Notes: generated by a model not told the origin, from the letters alone. A stretch of 64,000 nt of DNA from Allobosea psychrotolerans (GCF_002917105.1 NZ_PQFZ01000003.1:153808-217807); one strand, 5' to 3'; shown: positions 8,122 through 17,687, numbered from the stretch's first letter. Made by a program: numbers and translations.

Positions 8122-9840
8122 ATGACGGCTTCGCTGCCCGAGCGCATCTGCGACGTGCTGGTCATCGGCTCGGGGGCCGGTGGTCTCTCGACGGCGGTCA
8201 CTGCCCGCAAGCACGGTCTCGATGTCGTCGTCGCGGAGAAGGAACCCTTCTTCGGCGGCACGACCGCTTTTTCCGGCGGCGTTCTCTGGATTCCCGGCAG
8301 CCCGCATGCGGCTCGCGCCGGCCATGGCGACGACCGCGAGGCCGTGCGGACCTATCTGCGCAATGAGGTCGGCAATTTCGCGCGCCAGGACGTGATCGAG
8401 GCTTTTCTCGATCATGGCCCGGAGATGCTGGCGTTCTTCGAGCGCGAAACCCAGGTGAAATTCGTGCCGACGCTCTATCCCGATTATCATCCCCAGGTGG
8501 CGGGTGGGGTCGATGTCGGGCGCTCCGTCCTTGCCGCGCCTTACAACGCAACGGTGCTGGGCCCGGAGCTCGCTCGCCTGCGCCCGCCGCTGGCGACGAT
8601 CACCTTCATCGGCATGATGTTCAATTCGTCGAATGCCGACCTCAAGCACTTCTTCAACGTGACGCGTTCGCTGAGCTCGGCGGCCTATGTCGCGCGCCGG
8701 CTCGCCCTCCATTTCAAGGACCTCCTGCTCTATCGGCGCGGTGTCATGATCACGAGCGGCAACGCTCTGGCTGCTCGACTGGCGAAATCCGCCTTCGATC
8801 TCGGCATCCCGATCCTGACCTCGACGCCCGCCAGGGAGCTCATCCGGGAAGGCGAGCGCGTCACCGGAGCCATGCTGCAATGCCCGGAAGGCGCCATGCG
8901 GATCACGGCTCGCCGTGGCGTGGTGCTGGCCTGCGGCGGCTTTCCGCATGACGCGGCGAGGACAAGGCAAGCCTATCGGCATGTCGCGCGCGGGGGTGAA
9001 CACCTGTCGCCGACTCCGGGCGGCAATACGGGCGACGGCATTCGTCTGGCGGAAACCGCGGGCGGCCGCTTCGAGGCGCGCTATCCCAACGCCGCCGCCT
9101 GGATGCCGGTCTCGAAGGTGCCGCTCTCGGGCGGGCGCATCGGCGTGTTTCCGCATCTGCTCGACCGCTGCAAGGCCGGCATCATCGCGGTCGACCGCCA
9201 TGGCAAGAGGTTCTGCAACGAAGCCGAATCCTATCATGATTTCGGCGCCGCCATGATCAAGGCCTGTGAGAAAGAGCCGGAGACGGCTGCCTGGCTGATC
9301 TGCGATCACTGGGCGATCCGCCGCTACGGGCTGGGCTATGTCAAGCCGGCGCCGGTGCCGCTGATCGGCTATCTGCGCAGCGGCTATCTTCTCAGTGGCA
9401 AGACGCTCGCCGAGCTGGCGGGACAGGCCGGCATCGATCCAGGTGGCCTCGAGCGCACTGTCGCCGCCTTCAATCCGGGGGCCGAGAAGGGGGAGGATCC
9501 TGAGTTCGGCAAGGGCTCGACCTCCTTCAACCGCTATCTCGCCGACCCGTCGCACAAGCCCAACCCCTGCGTCGCGCCTGTCCAGCAGGGACCGTTCTAT
9601 GCGGTGAAGCTGGTGATGGGCGATCTCGGAACCTTCGACGGTCTCGACACCGATGTCCGCGGCCAGGTGTTGCGCGAGGATGGCAGGCCGGTCGAAGGGC
9701 TGTTCGCCGTCGGAAATGACCGCGCCAGCATGATGGGTGGGAACTATCCCGGCGCCGGCATCACGCTCGGGCCGATCATGACCTTCGGCTATATCCTCGG
9801 GCGGCATCTCGCCGGCGTCGATCGGGAGCCGCCGCGATGA
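8122..9840 (+). CDS. FAD-binding oxidoreductase, fumarate reductase / 3-ketosteroid dehydrogenase-like
   Basis: A 572-aa flavoprotein of the FAD_binding_2 family. The N-terminal DVLVIGSGAGGLSTAVTA dinucleotide fold is followed by EKEPFFGGTTAFSGGVLWIP, as in 3-ketosteroid-1-dehydrogenase and flavocytochrome c-type proteins. The C-terminus has NDRASMMGGNYPGAGITLGP, the second FAD contact. No heme or iron-sulfur motif is visible, so it is a soluble dehydrogenase or reductase. It probably inserts or removes a double bond next to a keto group. Its stop overlaps the next start (ATGA). Confidence 0.9.
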   Translation: MTASLPERICDVLVIGSGAGGLSTAVTARKHGLDVVVAEKEPFFGGTTAFSGGVLWIPGSPHAARAGHGDDREAVRTYLRNEVGNFARQDVIEAFLDHGPEMLAFFERETQVKFVPTLYPDYHPQVAGGVDVGRSVLAAPYNATVLGPELARLRPPLATITFIGMMFNSSNADLKHFFNVTRSLSSAAYVARRLALHFKDLLLYRRGVMITSGNALAARLAKSAFDLGIPILTSTPARELIREGERVTGAMLQCPEGAMRITARRGVVLACGGFPHDAARTRQAYRHVARGGEHLSPTPGGNTGDGIRLAETAGGRFEARYPNAAAWMPVSKVPLSGGRIGVFPHLLDRCKAGIIAVDRHGKRFCNEAESYHDFGAAMIKACEKEPETAAWLICDHWAIRRYGLGYVKPAPVPLIGYLRSGYLLSGKTLAELAGQAGIDPGGLERTVAAFNPGAEKGEDPEFGKGSTSFNRYLADPSHKPNPCVAPVQQGPFYAVKLVMGDLGTFDGLDTDVRGQVLREDGRPVEGLFAVGNDRASMMGGNYPGAGITLGPIMTFGYILGRHLAGVDREPPR

Positions 9841-10646
9841 GTGCCGGCGTGGATGGATGGCTCGGCCTCGGCGGCGTGCCTTGTGTCGTCACCGGCGCTT
9901 CGGGCGGCATAGGGCGAGCCATCGCCCTCAGCCTCGCAGGGCAGGGCGCGCGGCTTGTCCTGCTCGATCGCGATGAAGCCGGCCTCGCAGATACGGCAAT
10001 CGCCGTCTCGGAGATGGCGGAGGGAGAAGTCTTGTCCCTGCCTTGCGATATCACGGATCCGGCGGCCATCGAACAGGCTGCAGCTCGAAGCTTCGAGCGG
10101 CACGGCGCTTGCGCGGTGCTCGTCAACAATGCGGGCCTGCTTCGGCCCGGTGCGCTCGCCAGCATTCCGCTGGCGGACTGGAACGCCTTGCTGGCCGTCA
10201 ACCTGACCGGCTACCTGCTCTGCGCCCAGGCCTTCGGGCGACAGATGCGGGCGGCGCGCCGTGGTGCGATCGTCCATGTCGCTTCGATCGCCGGCTCGCA
10301 TCCGCAAGACCGCAGCGGCGCCTACAGTGTCAGCAAGGCGGGCGTCGTGATGCTGTCGCGCCAGCTCGCCACCGAATGGGCGCCGGACGGCATCCGCAGC
10401 AATGTCGTCAGTCCCGGCATGGTCGAGACCCCGATGAGCCGGGATTTCTATGTGGCGCCGGGCGTGCGCGAGCGTCGCAGCGCCGTGGTGCCGGCGGGCC
10501 GGATCGGGATGCCGCAGGACATCGCCGATGCCGCGCTGTTCCTGGCGAGCCCGCGGGCGAGCTACATCACGGGCCAGGAGATCGTCGTCGACGGCGGCTA
10601 TAGCCGCATGTTGATGAACCTGATCCCGCGCCCCGGCTATGACTGA
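9837..10646 (+). CDS. SDR family oxidoreductase (first of a pair)
   Basis: A 269-aa classical short-chain dehydrogenase: cofactor motif TGASGGIG, DxxD-type DITD, NNAGLL, catalytic serine in HVASIAGS and YSVSK. The C-terminal ITGQEIVVDGGYS is typical of the family. ATG 9837 overlaps the flavoprotein stop by 4 bases, so the two products are probably made together. It likely oxidises or reduces a ring hydroxyl/keto group of the pathway intermediate. Confidence 0.9.
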   Translation: MSAGVDGWLGLGGVPCVVTGASGGIGRAIALSLAGQGARLVLLDRDEAGLADTAIAVSEMAEGEVLSLPCDITDPAAIEQAAARSFERHGACAVLVNNAGLLRPGALASIPLADWNALLAVNLTGYLLCAQAFGRQMRAARRGAIVHVASIAGSHPQDRSGAYSVSKAGVVMLSRQLATEWAPDGIRSNVVSPGMVETPMSRDFYVAPGVRERRSAVVPAGRIGMPQDIADAALFLASPRASYITGQEIVVDGGYSRMLMNLIPRPGYD

Positions 10647-10660
10647 ACCGGGAGGGCGCA

Positions 10661-11440
10661 ATGGCCGGACAGCCTGTGGCGGTGGTGACCGGCGGGGCCG
10701 AGGGCATCGGCTTCGCCGTCGCCGAACGGTTTGCGCAAGCCGGCTGCACCGTCGTCATTGCGGATCTGGACGGGAGCAAGGCTGCCGCGAAAGCTGCGGC
10801 GATCGGGCCTGGCCATCTGGGGCTCGCCATGGATGTCGCCGATGAAGGCTCCGTGACCTCCGGCATAGCCGCCATCCTGGCGCGGCACGGGCGCATCGAC
10901 ATGCTGGTCAACAATGCCGGGATCGCCGACACGCATAAGCCGACGGTCGATCAGGACAATCTCGCCTTCGAGCGGATCGTGCGCGTGAACCTGCAGGGTG
11001 TCTTTGCGGTTTCGCGCGAGGTCGGGCGCAGCATGCTGGCCCAAGGCCGCGGCGCGATCGTCAATCTCTCCTCGATCGCCGGCCTGTCGGGCCTGCCGCG
11101 TCGCAATGCCTATGGCGCCGCCAAGGCCGGCGTCGCTGCGATGACGCGGTCGATGGCGGTGGAATGGGCCGGCTGCGGCATCCGCGTCAACGCGGTCGCG
11201 CCGGGCTATGTCAGGACGGCGCTGTTGGCGGAGCTGATCGCGAGCGGCCGCGTCGATCAGGCGAGACTCCAACGGCGTACGCCGATGGGTCGGTTGGCGG
11301 AGCCGGCCGAGATCGCCGAGGCTGTCTGGTTCCTCTGTTCGCCGGCCGCCTCCTATATCACCGGCGTGGTTCTCTCCGTCGACGGTGGCTGGATGGCCTT
11401 CGGCGATTCGGGCGATGCCTGGACGCCGCTGCAGGACTAG
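10661..11440 (+). CDS. SDR family oxidoreductase (second of a pair)
   Basis: A 259-aa classical SDR with TGGAEGIGFAVAERF, NNAGIAD, NLSSIAGL and YGAAK, and the C-terminal ITGVVLSVDGGWMAFG. GGGAGGGCGCA precedes ATG 10661. It is the last gene of the catabolic operon. It is clearly distinct in sequence from the SDR just upstream, so the pair is not a recent tandem duplication and each probably has its own step. Confidence 0.9.
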   Translation: MAGQPVAVVTGGAEGIGFAVAERFAQAGCTVVIADLDGSKAAAKAAAIGPGHLGLAMDVADEGSVTSGIAAILARHGRIDMLVNNAGIADTHKPTVDQDNLAFERIVRVNLQGVFAVSREVGRSMLAQGRGAIVNLSSIAGLSGLPRRNAYGAAKAGVAAMTRSMAVEWAGCGIRVNAVAPGYVRTALLAELIASGRVDQARLQRRTPMGRLAEPAEIAEAVWFLCSPAASYITGVVLSVDGGWMAFGDSGDAWTPLQD

Positions 11441-11573
11441 CCACGGCCTGCCGTGCGCCAGCGGAAAACGAGAAGCGATCCGAGCCATCCGGCTCTCAAA
11501 GAAAGCTCGCTCATCAGAGAACCTCCGAAAGATCTCTGAATCTCATTCGCTCGCAGGTTGACAGGTCCTGAGC

Positions 11574-12308
11574 CTAGATCAGCCGCATCTCCTTGAAACT
11601 CGCATGGCCATTTTTGCCGACGATGACGTGGTCATGCACGGCGATGCCCAGCGGACCCGCGATGTCGACGATCGCCTTGGTTACCTGGATGTCCGCCTGC
11701 GATGGGGCCGGGTCGCCGGAGGGGTGGTTGTGGACGAGGATCAGCGCCGTTGCCGAGAGTTCCAGCGCCCGGCGCATGACTTCGCGCGGATAGACCGGCG
11801 TGTGGTCGACCGTGCCGGTCTGCTGCAGCTCGTCGGCGATCAGCGCGTTCTTCCTGTCGAGAAAGAGGATGCGGAGCTGCTCGCGCTCGGAGAAGGCCAT
11901 CGCCATGCGGCAATAATCGAGTACGGCCGACCAGGATGAGAGCACGGTGCGATTGGCGACCGCGCCCTTGGCCATGCGCGTCAGCGCGGCCTCGACGATC
12001 TTGAGGTCGAGCGCGACGCCGGCGCCGACACCCTTGACCTCGGTGAGCCGCGCCGATGGTGCGGCGAGCACTTCGGCGAAGGAGCCGAAGCGTTGGATCA
12101 AATCCTTGGCGAGCGGCTTGACGTCGCGCTGCGGGATCGAGCGGAAGAGCAGCAGCTCGAGCAGTTCGTAATCGGGCAGGGTGGCCGCGCCCGCATCCTG
12201 GAAGCGGGCGCGCAGGCGCTCGCGATGGCCGCGATAATGCGGGGGCGTGTCAGCTGCTGCGCCTGACGGGGCGGCGCGGTTTGAAACCTTGCCGCCCTCT
12301 GCCGTCAT
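11574..12308 (-). CDS. radC: DNA repair protein RadC homologue (JAB/MPN+ domain)
   Basis: A 244-aa protein with an N-terminal helix-hairpin-helix segment ([19 protein letters not shown]) and a C-terminal MPN+ metalloprotease-like domain carrying [14 protein letters not shown], the JAMM zinc-binding signature. The family is named for DNA repair, though its true biochemical role is unsettled. ATG 12308 overlaps the map stop (ATGA), giving a map-radC pair on the minus strand. Confidence 0.95.
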   Translation of the reverse strand: MTAEGGKVSNRAAPSGAAADTPPHYRGHRERLRARFQDAGAATLPDYELLELLLFRSIPQRDVKPLAKDLIQRFGSFAEVLAAPSARLTEVKGVGAGVALDLKIVEAALTRMAKGAVANRTVLSSWSAVLDYCRMAMAFSEREQLRILFLDRKNALIADELQQTGTVDHTPVYPREVMRRALELSATALILVHNHPSGDPAPSQADIQVTKAIVDIAGPLGIAVHDHVIVGKNGHASFKEMRLI

Positions 12309-13129
12309 CGCAGGGCGAGCGGATTGTCGCGTCCGGTCGGCGACAGGGTGAAGATCTCGCAGCCGGTCTCGGTGACGCCGATGGTGTGCTCGAACTGGGC
12401 CGAGAGCGAGCGGTCGCGCGTCACGGCGGTCCAGCCGTCGGAGAGGACCTTCACCCCGGATTTGCCGAGATTGATCATCGGCTCGATGGTGAAGATCATG
12501 CCGGCCTTGAGCTGCGGGCCTTCGCCGGGCGAGCCGTAATGCAGGATGTTGGGCGCGTCGTGGAAGACCTGGCCGACGCCATGGCCGCAGAAATCCCGGA
12601 CCACCGAGCAGCGTTCGCCTTCGGCGTAACGCTGGATGGCGAAGCCGATATCGCCTGTGGTTGCGCCGGCGCGCACGGCCTTGATGCCGCGCAGCAGGCT
12701 CTCATAGGTGATCTCGATCAGGCGCTCGGCCTTGCGCGAGATTTCGCCGACGCCGTACATCCGGCTGGAATCGCCATGCCAGCCATCGACGATCAATGTG
12801 TAGTCGATGTTGAGGACGTCGCCCTCGCGCAGCGGCTTGTCGTCCGGGATGCCGTGGCAGACGACATGGTTGATCGAGGTGCAGATCGACTTGGTGTAGC
12901 CGCGATAAAACAAAGTCGCCGGATAGGCGCCGTTGTCCATGGCGAACTGGAAGGCGAGGTCGTCGAGGCGCTGGGTGGTGACGCCCGGCTTGACGTAGTC
13001 GCCGAGCATGTCGAGGCCAGCGGCGGTCAACCGGCCGGCCTTGTGCATGGCCGCGAAGGCCTCCGGGCCGTGCAGCTTGATCACCGGATCGCGCATGCGC
13101 GACCGTCCCAGGGTTTCGTCGAATGTCAT
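12305..13129 (-). CDS. map: Methionine aminopeptidase type I
   Basis: A 274-aa cytosolic enzyme that removes the initiator methionine. The metal ligands are visible in order: Asp in [16 protein letters not shown], His in [11 protein letters not shown], Glu in TIEPMINLG and the C-terminal [10 protein letters not shown]. Length fits the family. ATG 13129 has AAGGAG 13 bases upstream, which is long, so the second in-frame ATG ([10 protein letters not shown]) is a possible alternative. It is followed by radC with a 4-base overlap. Confidence 0.95.
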   Translation of the reverse strand: MTFDETLGRSRMRDPVIKLHGPEAFAAMHKAGRLTAAGLDMLGDYVKPGVTTQRLDDLAFQFAMDNGAYPATLFYRGYTKSICTSINHVVCHGIPDDKPLREGDVLNIDYTLIVDGWHGDSSRMYGVGEISRKAERLIEITYESLLRGIKAVRAGATTGDIGFAIQRYAEGERCSVVRDFCGHGVGQVFHDAPNILHYGSPGEGPQLKAGMIFTIEPMINLGKSGVKVLSDGWTAVTRDRSLSAQFEHTIGVTETGCEIFTLSPTGRDNPLALR

Positions 13130-13286
13130 CGTGACGCTATGGCTCCTTGCCGATCATATCTATTGGGTTTGGCGTAGGGTGCAAGACAGTTGCCGTGCAG
13201 GCCGGGTCGCTTGACGCGCATTCGGGGCTGGGTCTGCAACCGGCATCGGGTGAGCGGTCGCAGGGCCGAAAAGGGTCGGAGGGGGC

Positions 13287-13763
13287 ATGCAGGGATTGCT
13301 GGAACTGGCGGGGCAGATCGGGACGCGTCTCAAGGCGCGCGGCGAGACCGTGGCAGTGGCTGAATCCTCGGCTGGCGGGCTGATCGCGGCCTCGCTCCTG
13401 GCTCAGGCCGGCGCATCCGCCTTCTTCGTCAGCGGAGCGGTCGTCTACACCAGGCAGGCGCGCGAGGGTTTGATGGGCATCTCGCTTGCGGAGATGGAGG
13501 GCATCCGCTCGGCCAGCGAGCCCTATGCCTTGCTGCTGGCGCGGCGATTGCGCGAGCGCTTCGGCGCGAGCTGGGGACTGGCGGAAACCGGAGCTTCCGG
13601 GCCTTCGGGCAACAGCTACGGCGATGCGCCGGGCCATAGCTGCCTGGCGATCTCCGGACCTGTCGAACTGATCAGGACGATCGAGACCGGCTCGGGCGAC
13701 CGCATTGGCAATATGCGTATCTTTGCAGCGTCGGCCCTGGAGCTTCTGCACGAAAGCCTGTGA
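13287..13763 (+). CDS. CinA C-terminal domain protein (nicotinamide-nucleotide amidase-like)
   Basis: A 158-aa stand-alone CinA_C/PncC domain. It contains VAVAESSAGGLIAASLL, VSGAVVYTRQAREGLMGI and LAETGASGPSGNSYGDAPG, matching the family pattern (AES..GG, G....Y......G, ETG.AGP..). E. coli PncC of this type deamidates nicotinamide mononucleotide in NAD salvage. The segment normally reading TGIAGP is TGASGP here. The N-terminal MoaB-like CinA domain is encoded separately at 15888. Confidence 0.85.
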   Translation: MQGLLELAGQIGTRLKARGETVAVAESSAGGLIAASLLAQAGASAFFVSGAVVYTRQAREGLMGISLAEMEGIRSASEPYALLLARRLRERFGASWGLAETGASGPSGNSYGDAPGHSCLAISGPVELIRTIETGSGDRIGNMRIFAASALELLHESL

Positions 13764-13769
13764 GTCGGT

Positions 13770-14780
13770 TCAGCGCGGGCGCGCCAGGAACTCCGTCAGG
13801 ACTTGCTGCGCCGCCGGATCGGCCGCGGCTTTCCATTGCGCCACGGATTGCGCGGCTGCGGCCCGCAAGGCCTCCATCACCGCCTTGGGCGGCGCCTCGT
13901 CGATCGTGACGCCATTGTCGCGCATGCGCTTGTAGTTGACGGCGACGCGGCCGCTCATCGCCTGCCATTGATGCTCGCTGGTTTCGGCGGCGGCGACCTC
14001 GACGGCGGCTTGCGTCGTGGCATCGAGCGTCCGCCAGGCGTCGAGCGAGACCGAGGCGAAGCTCAGGGGCACGGCGTAGAGGATCTCCGAGAAGTTGCGG
14101 GTGTACTTCCACAATTGCCGGCCGGCCCCGCCATCGCCGGAGGAGAGCACGGCGTTGATCTCGCCGGAGTCCAGCTTGGGGTTGAGATCGGAGAAGGAGA
14201 CGATGCCGGCACTTGCCGCGACCTGCGCCAGCACCTCGGTCCCGGTCTTGTCGTAGGTCCTGATCTTCAGCGCCTTCAGCGCTGCAAGATCCTTCAGCGG
14301 TGCCGCAGACCAGATGCCCGAGGGTGGCCATGGCGAGATGTAGAGCAGCTTCTGCCCGCGCGCCGCGAAGAGCGCCTCATAGAGCGGCTTGGCGGCGTCA
14401 TAGAGCGCCTTGGCATCGGCCGTCGAAGCGGTGACGAAGGGCAGGGAGGAGAGCAGGAAGAGCGGGGCCTCGTCGCCGAGCGCGCCGCCAAAGCTGTTGG
14501 CCATGGCAAAGCGACCATCCGAGACCGCCTTCAGCTGCTCGCGCGTACGCAGTCCCGATTTCGCGTCGGGAATGGGGTTGATCGTGAGCTTTCCGGCCGC
14601 CTTTGCCTTCACAGCATCGGCAAAGAAGCTGTCCGCCTCACCGGGCAGCGACGAGGCCGGATATTCATTGATGACGTCCCAGCGCGCCTCTTGCGCCACA
14701 GCGGGGTCGGCCAAGGCAGAGCAGATCAGGCCTAGAGCCAGGGCAAGCGTTGGCAAGGCAGGCGTCGGGAGGAATCGCAT
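13770..14780 (-). CDS. TRAP transporter substrate-binding protein, DctP family
   Basis: A 336-aa periplasmic binding protein. ATG 14780 has CGGAG seven bases upstream and gives a clean Sec signal peptide (MRFLPTPALPTLALALGL...AVAQ|EARW). The mature sequence has DctP hallmarks: GRFAMANSFGGAL, the central LKDLAALKALKIRTYDKTGTE (in this family an arginine here binds the substrate carboxylate) and AWRTLDATTQAAV. No dctQ/dctM membrane genes lie nearby, so it must use a distant or promiscuous permease, or act as an orphan sensor protein. Confidence 0.85.
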   Translation of the reverse strand: MRFLPTPALPTLALALGLICSALADPAVAQEARWDVINEYPASSLPGEADSFFADAVKAKAAGKLTINPIPDAKSGLRTREQLKAVSDGRFAMANSFGGALGDEAPLFLLSSLPFVTASTADAKALYDAAKPLYEALFAARGQKLLYISPWPPSGIWSAAPLKDLAALKALKIRTYDKTGTEVLAQVAASAGIVSFSDLNPKLDSGEINAVLSSGDGGAGRQLWKYTRNFSEILYAVPLSFASVSLDAWRTLDATTQAAVEVAAAETSEHQWQAMSGRVAVNYKRMRDNGVTIDEAPPKAVMEALRAAAAQSVAQWKAAADPAAQQVLTEFLARPR

Positions 14781-14913
14781 CGACAGGCTCCGTGACTGAA
14801 GCGCCGGCTGTGGCGTGGCAGGGTGCAATGCCAGACCGGCCGGCGGAAGGCGGATGGAAGCAAAAGCTGTTCCGGCTGGCGCGCACGCGACATGGGGTGT
14901 ATCACGCCGCCCC

Positions 14914-15765
14914 ATGGCCATCACCGATCAGACACAAGCCGAGGCGAAGCCTTTCGGCGCCTTCGCACCCCGCGGCGTTCTCTCGCGCATCATCAGCTGG
15001 ACGCGAGCTGCTCCAGACAGCTTCCTCGGCCGCAAGACCGCTTATGCGCTGCGCCGCCTCGGATTGCGCTCGCTTGCCGGCGCTCCGGTCGACATCGAAT
15101 CGCTGGGCGCGAAGATGCGGCTCTATCCGGACGGCAATGTCTGCGAGAAGCGCGTGCTGTTCACGCCGCAATATTTCGACCAGCGCGAGCGCGATTTGCT
15201 CGCCGGCCGCATTCGCGAGGGTTTCCGCTTCATCGATATCGGCGCGAATATCGGGGCTTATTCTCTGTTCGTCGCGGCGAAGGCGGGGCCGGGCGCCCGG
15301 ATTCTCGCGGTCGAACCGCAGCCCGATGTGTTCGCGCGGCTCGCCTTCAACATCGCGCAGAACCCGTTCGGCACGGTCAAGGCGATCGCCTGTGCGCTCG
15401 CCGACAAGCCAGGCGAGCTGACGCTGTTCCTCGACCCGGCCAATAAGGGCGAGTCGAGCGTGCGCATCCTGCGTTCCAGCACGGGCGCCACCGTCAAGGT
15501 GCCGGCGACGACGCTGCTCGCTTTGCTCCAGAGCGAGGGCTATGAGCGGCTCGACGCGGTCAAGCTCGATGTCGAGGGTGCGGAGGATCTGATCCTCGAG
15601 CCCTTCCTGCGCGATGCGCCGCAAGCGCTCTGGCCGAGCTTCATCATCATCGAGGATTCGCGCGAGCGCTGGCAGATGGATTTGGTCGGACTGTTGACGC
15701 AGCGCGGCTATCGCATGCTGGCGCAGACGCGGCTGAACCTCGTCTTCGAGCGCGACAGCGCCTGA
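14914..15765 (+). CDS. FkbM family methyltransferase
   Basis: A 283-aa SAM-dependent methyltransferase of the FkbM type. The SAM-binding strand reads FRFIDIGANIGAYSLFVAAKAG, followed by ILAVEPQPDVFARLAFNI and the acidic VKLDVEGAEDLIL, all typical. ATG 14914 is preferred to the open frame further upstream because homologous sequence starts later and 14815-14913 reads as non-coding. FkbM enzymes O-methylate sugars or small molecules; no substrate clue is present. Confidence 0.85.
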   Translation: MAITDQTQAEAKPFGAFAPRGVLSRIISWTRAAPDSFLGRKTAYALRRLGLRSLAGAPVDIESLGAKMRLYPDGNVCEKRVLFTPQYFDQRERDLLAGRIREGFRFIDIGANIGAYSLFVAAKAGPGARILAVEPQPDVFARLAFNIAQNPFGTVKAIACALADKPGELTLFLDPANKGESSVRILRSSTGATVKVPATTLLALLQSEGYERLDAVKLDVEGAEDLILEPFLRDAPQALWPSFIIIEDSRERWQMDLVGLLTQRGYRMLAQTRLNLVFERDSA

Positions 15766-15887
15766 GTCTGGTCCCGCCGCGCATCAGGGCAGCGCCGGGA
15801 CGGCTTGAGCCCGCTTGCCGGAGGCCCTAGCTGTAGGGGAGAACGGCCGTCCGCGCTTTGCCGGCCGCCCAGCCAGAGGCACCGGCC

Positions 15888-16643
15888 ATGACGTCCAGCA
15901 GCGAAACCACGCCCGTGACGGCGGCGATCCTGGTGATCGGCGACGAGATCCTCAGCGGCCGGACCAAGGACAAGAATATCGGCTATATCGCCGAATATCT
16001 CACCAATATCGGCATCGACCTGCGCGAGGTGCGCGTGGTGCCCGATATCCAGGAAGAGATCGTCCAGGCGCTGAACGCGCTGCGCGCCCGCTTCACCTAT
16101 GTCTTCACCACCGGCGGCATCGGCCCGACGCATGACGACATCACCGCCGACTCGGTAGCGGCAGCCTTCGGCGTCTCGATCGACCATGATCCGCGCGCCA
16201 TCGCGATGCTGTCCGAGCGCTTTCCACCCGACCAGCTTAACGAGGCCCGCTTGCGCATGGCCCGCATTCCGGCGGGTGCGGATCTGATCGCCAACTCGGT
16301 CTCCAAGGCGCCGGGCTTCAACATCGGCAATGTCTATGTCATGGCCGGCGTGCCCTCGATCATGCAGGCGATGCTCGATGTCGTCGCGCCGACGCTGAGG
16401 ACCGGGGTCAAGATGCTGTCGGACACGGTGCGCGCCGGCTTGCGCGAGGGCGATATCGGTACGGCGCTGGCGGAGGTGGCGAAGGCGCATCCCGAGGTTT
16501 CGATCGGCTCCTACCCGTTCTTCTCGGAAGCAGGCCCCGACACCAACATCGTCGTGCGCTCGCGCGACCCCGAAAGGCTCGCGGCCGCGATAACGGCGGT
16601 CCAGGCGATGATCGACAGCGAACGCGCAAGGCTCGCAGTCTAG
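15888..16643 (+). CDS. Competence/damage-inducible protein CinA N-domain (MoaB/MogA-like)
   Basis: A 251-aa molybdopterin-binding-like protein matching the N-terminal CinA domain: AAILVIGDEILSGRTKDKN at the start, VFTTGGIGPTHDDIT and YVMAGVPSIMQAML. It lacks the C-terminal amidase domain, which is encoded alone at 13287-13763. ATG 15888 (MTSSSETT) is chosen over an upstream ATG at 15858. In proteins of this kind the domain hydrolyses ADP-ribose in CinA or acts in cofactor chemistry; the exact role is not clear from sequence. Confidence 0.88.
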   Translation: MTSSSETTPVTAAILVIGDEILSGRTKDKNIGYIAEYLTNIGIDLREVRVVPDIQEEIVQALNALRARFTYVFTTGGIGPTHDDITADSVAAAFGVSIDHDPRAIAMLSERFPPDQLNEARLRMARIPAGADLIANSVSKAPGFNIGNVYVMAGVPSIMQAMLDVVAPTLRTGVKMLSDTVRAGLREGDIGTALAEVAKAHPEVSIGSYPFFSEAGPDTNIVVRSRDPERLAAAITAVQAMIDSERARLAV

Positions 16644-17051
16644 GCTCGCCATTCCCCCCGGGAACCACGCCGTCATTCCGGACGAAGCGGAGGCCGGGAT
16701 CCGAAGTGCGTCATGGTCGGGCTCGACCGACCATCCCTGATTTCAGCCAACTGGTCACGAGATTCTCAGGGCGCAAGCCCGAGAACGACGCTCTTCCTTG
16801 GATCACGGAGCTGCGCGCTTGGGGCCGGTCGAAGGCCGGACCCAGCGGCGGCTTGTCCAGGTGACGTAGAGGTTGCGAGCATAATCAACAGATTGTCGGG
16901 GGGATTAATCTACAGATTGTAGTAACTGGATCGCGCGCCTGCGCTTGCCGCCAAGTCCTCTTCTGCCCTCATGCTCGCCGCTCGCGCGCGACCCCGCCTG
17001 GTGGCGGCCGGCGGTAGCGCCGAGGGCTGGTCGGAGTTTTAGGGGCGATTC
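16644..17051. other. Intergenic region with degenerate repeats, no gene seen
   Basis: About 0.5 kb separates the CinA-type gene from gpt. It contains a degenerate GTCATTCCGGACGAAGCGG motif, a weak hairpin (16763-16785, TTCTC...GAGAA) of the same type as those after ddl, and a short palindrome CTACAGATTGTAG at 16910-16922 overlapping GATTAATC. No convincing coding potential: the frame opening at 16945 is an out-of-frame shadow of gpt. Confidence 0.6.
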
Positions 17052-17094
17052 CCGCCGCCCGCTATCCCGGCCTTCTGGGGATGGCGGGCGGCGG
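17052..17094. terminator. Very strong 17-bp hairpin upstream of gpt
   Basis: Left arm 17052-17068 and right arm 17078-17094 pair over 17 bp with one G-U wobble around a 9-base loop (GGCCTTCTG). No U-run follows. It ends 79 bases before the gpt start. It may be a terminator for upstream transcription or a structured leader of gpt. Confidence 0.7.
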
Positions 17095-17173
17095 CCTCTT
17101 GTCAGCGCGGCAGGGATAGGGTTTGCGATGAGGGCGGCGCCATATGCGCCAGATGAAGCCCGGAGCCCGCGCC

Positions 17174-17683
17174 ATGGCCGAACCGACCTCCAACAAGGCC
17201 TTTCCCGTATCCTGGGACCAGTTCCACCGCGATGCCCGCGCGCTCGCCTGGCGACTGGCCGAGAAGGGACCCTTCGAGGCCATCGTCTGCATCACGCGCG
17301 GCGGGCTCGTGCCGGCAGCGATCATCTGCCGCGAGCTCGGCTTGCGCCTGATCGAGACGGTCTGCGTCGCGAGCTATCACGACTACAAGAACCAGTCCGA
17401 GCTCAAGGTGCTGAAGGATGTCGCGCCCTCGATCAAGGCGATCGGCGATGGCAAGGGCAAGGGCGTGCTCGTCGTCGACGATCTGACGGATACCGGCAAG
17501 ACCGCCCGGGTCGTGCGCGAGATGCTGCCCAACGCCCATTTCGCCACGGTCTACGCCAAGCCTGCCGGCGTGCCGACGGTCGACACCTTCATCACCGAGG
17601 TCAGCCAGGACACCTGGATCTATTTCCCCTGGGATATGGGGCTCGCCTATGTCGAGCCGATCGCCAAGGACCACAAGGGCTGA
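17174..17683 (+). CDS. gpt: Xanthine phosphoribosyltransferase (Gpt-type)
   Basis: A 169-aa purine-salvage enzyme transferring phosphoribose from PRPP to xanthine/guanine. It resembles E. coli Gpt along its whole length: [51 protein letters not shown], the PRPP loop [14 protein letters not shown] and the C-terminal [19 protein letters not shown] 17174 has CGGAG eight bases upstream; an in-frame ATG at 17144 lacks such a site. The strong hairpin at 17052-17094 lies in its leader region. Confidence 0.92.
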   Translation: MAEPTSNKAFPVSWDQFHRDARALAWRLAEKGPFEAIVCITRGGLVPAAIICRELGLRLIETVCVASYHDYKNQSELKVLKDVAPSIKAIGDGKGKGVLVVDDLTDTGKTARVVREMLPNAHFATVYAKPAGVPTVDTFITEVSQDTWIYFPWDMGLAYVEPIAKDHKG

Positions 17684-17687
17684 AGCA

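Noticed and set aside
7120..9807. An 895-codon minus-strand open frame
   Set aside because: Antisense to the isomerase-like and FAD oxidoreductase genes, which have clear motifs; no domain seen in the long frame.
16863..16922. Short palindromes as a dedicated operator for gpt
   Set aside because: They lie about 250 bp upstream of gpt in repeat-rich DNA, with no regulator nearby; not enough support for a separate feature.
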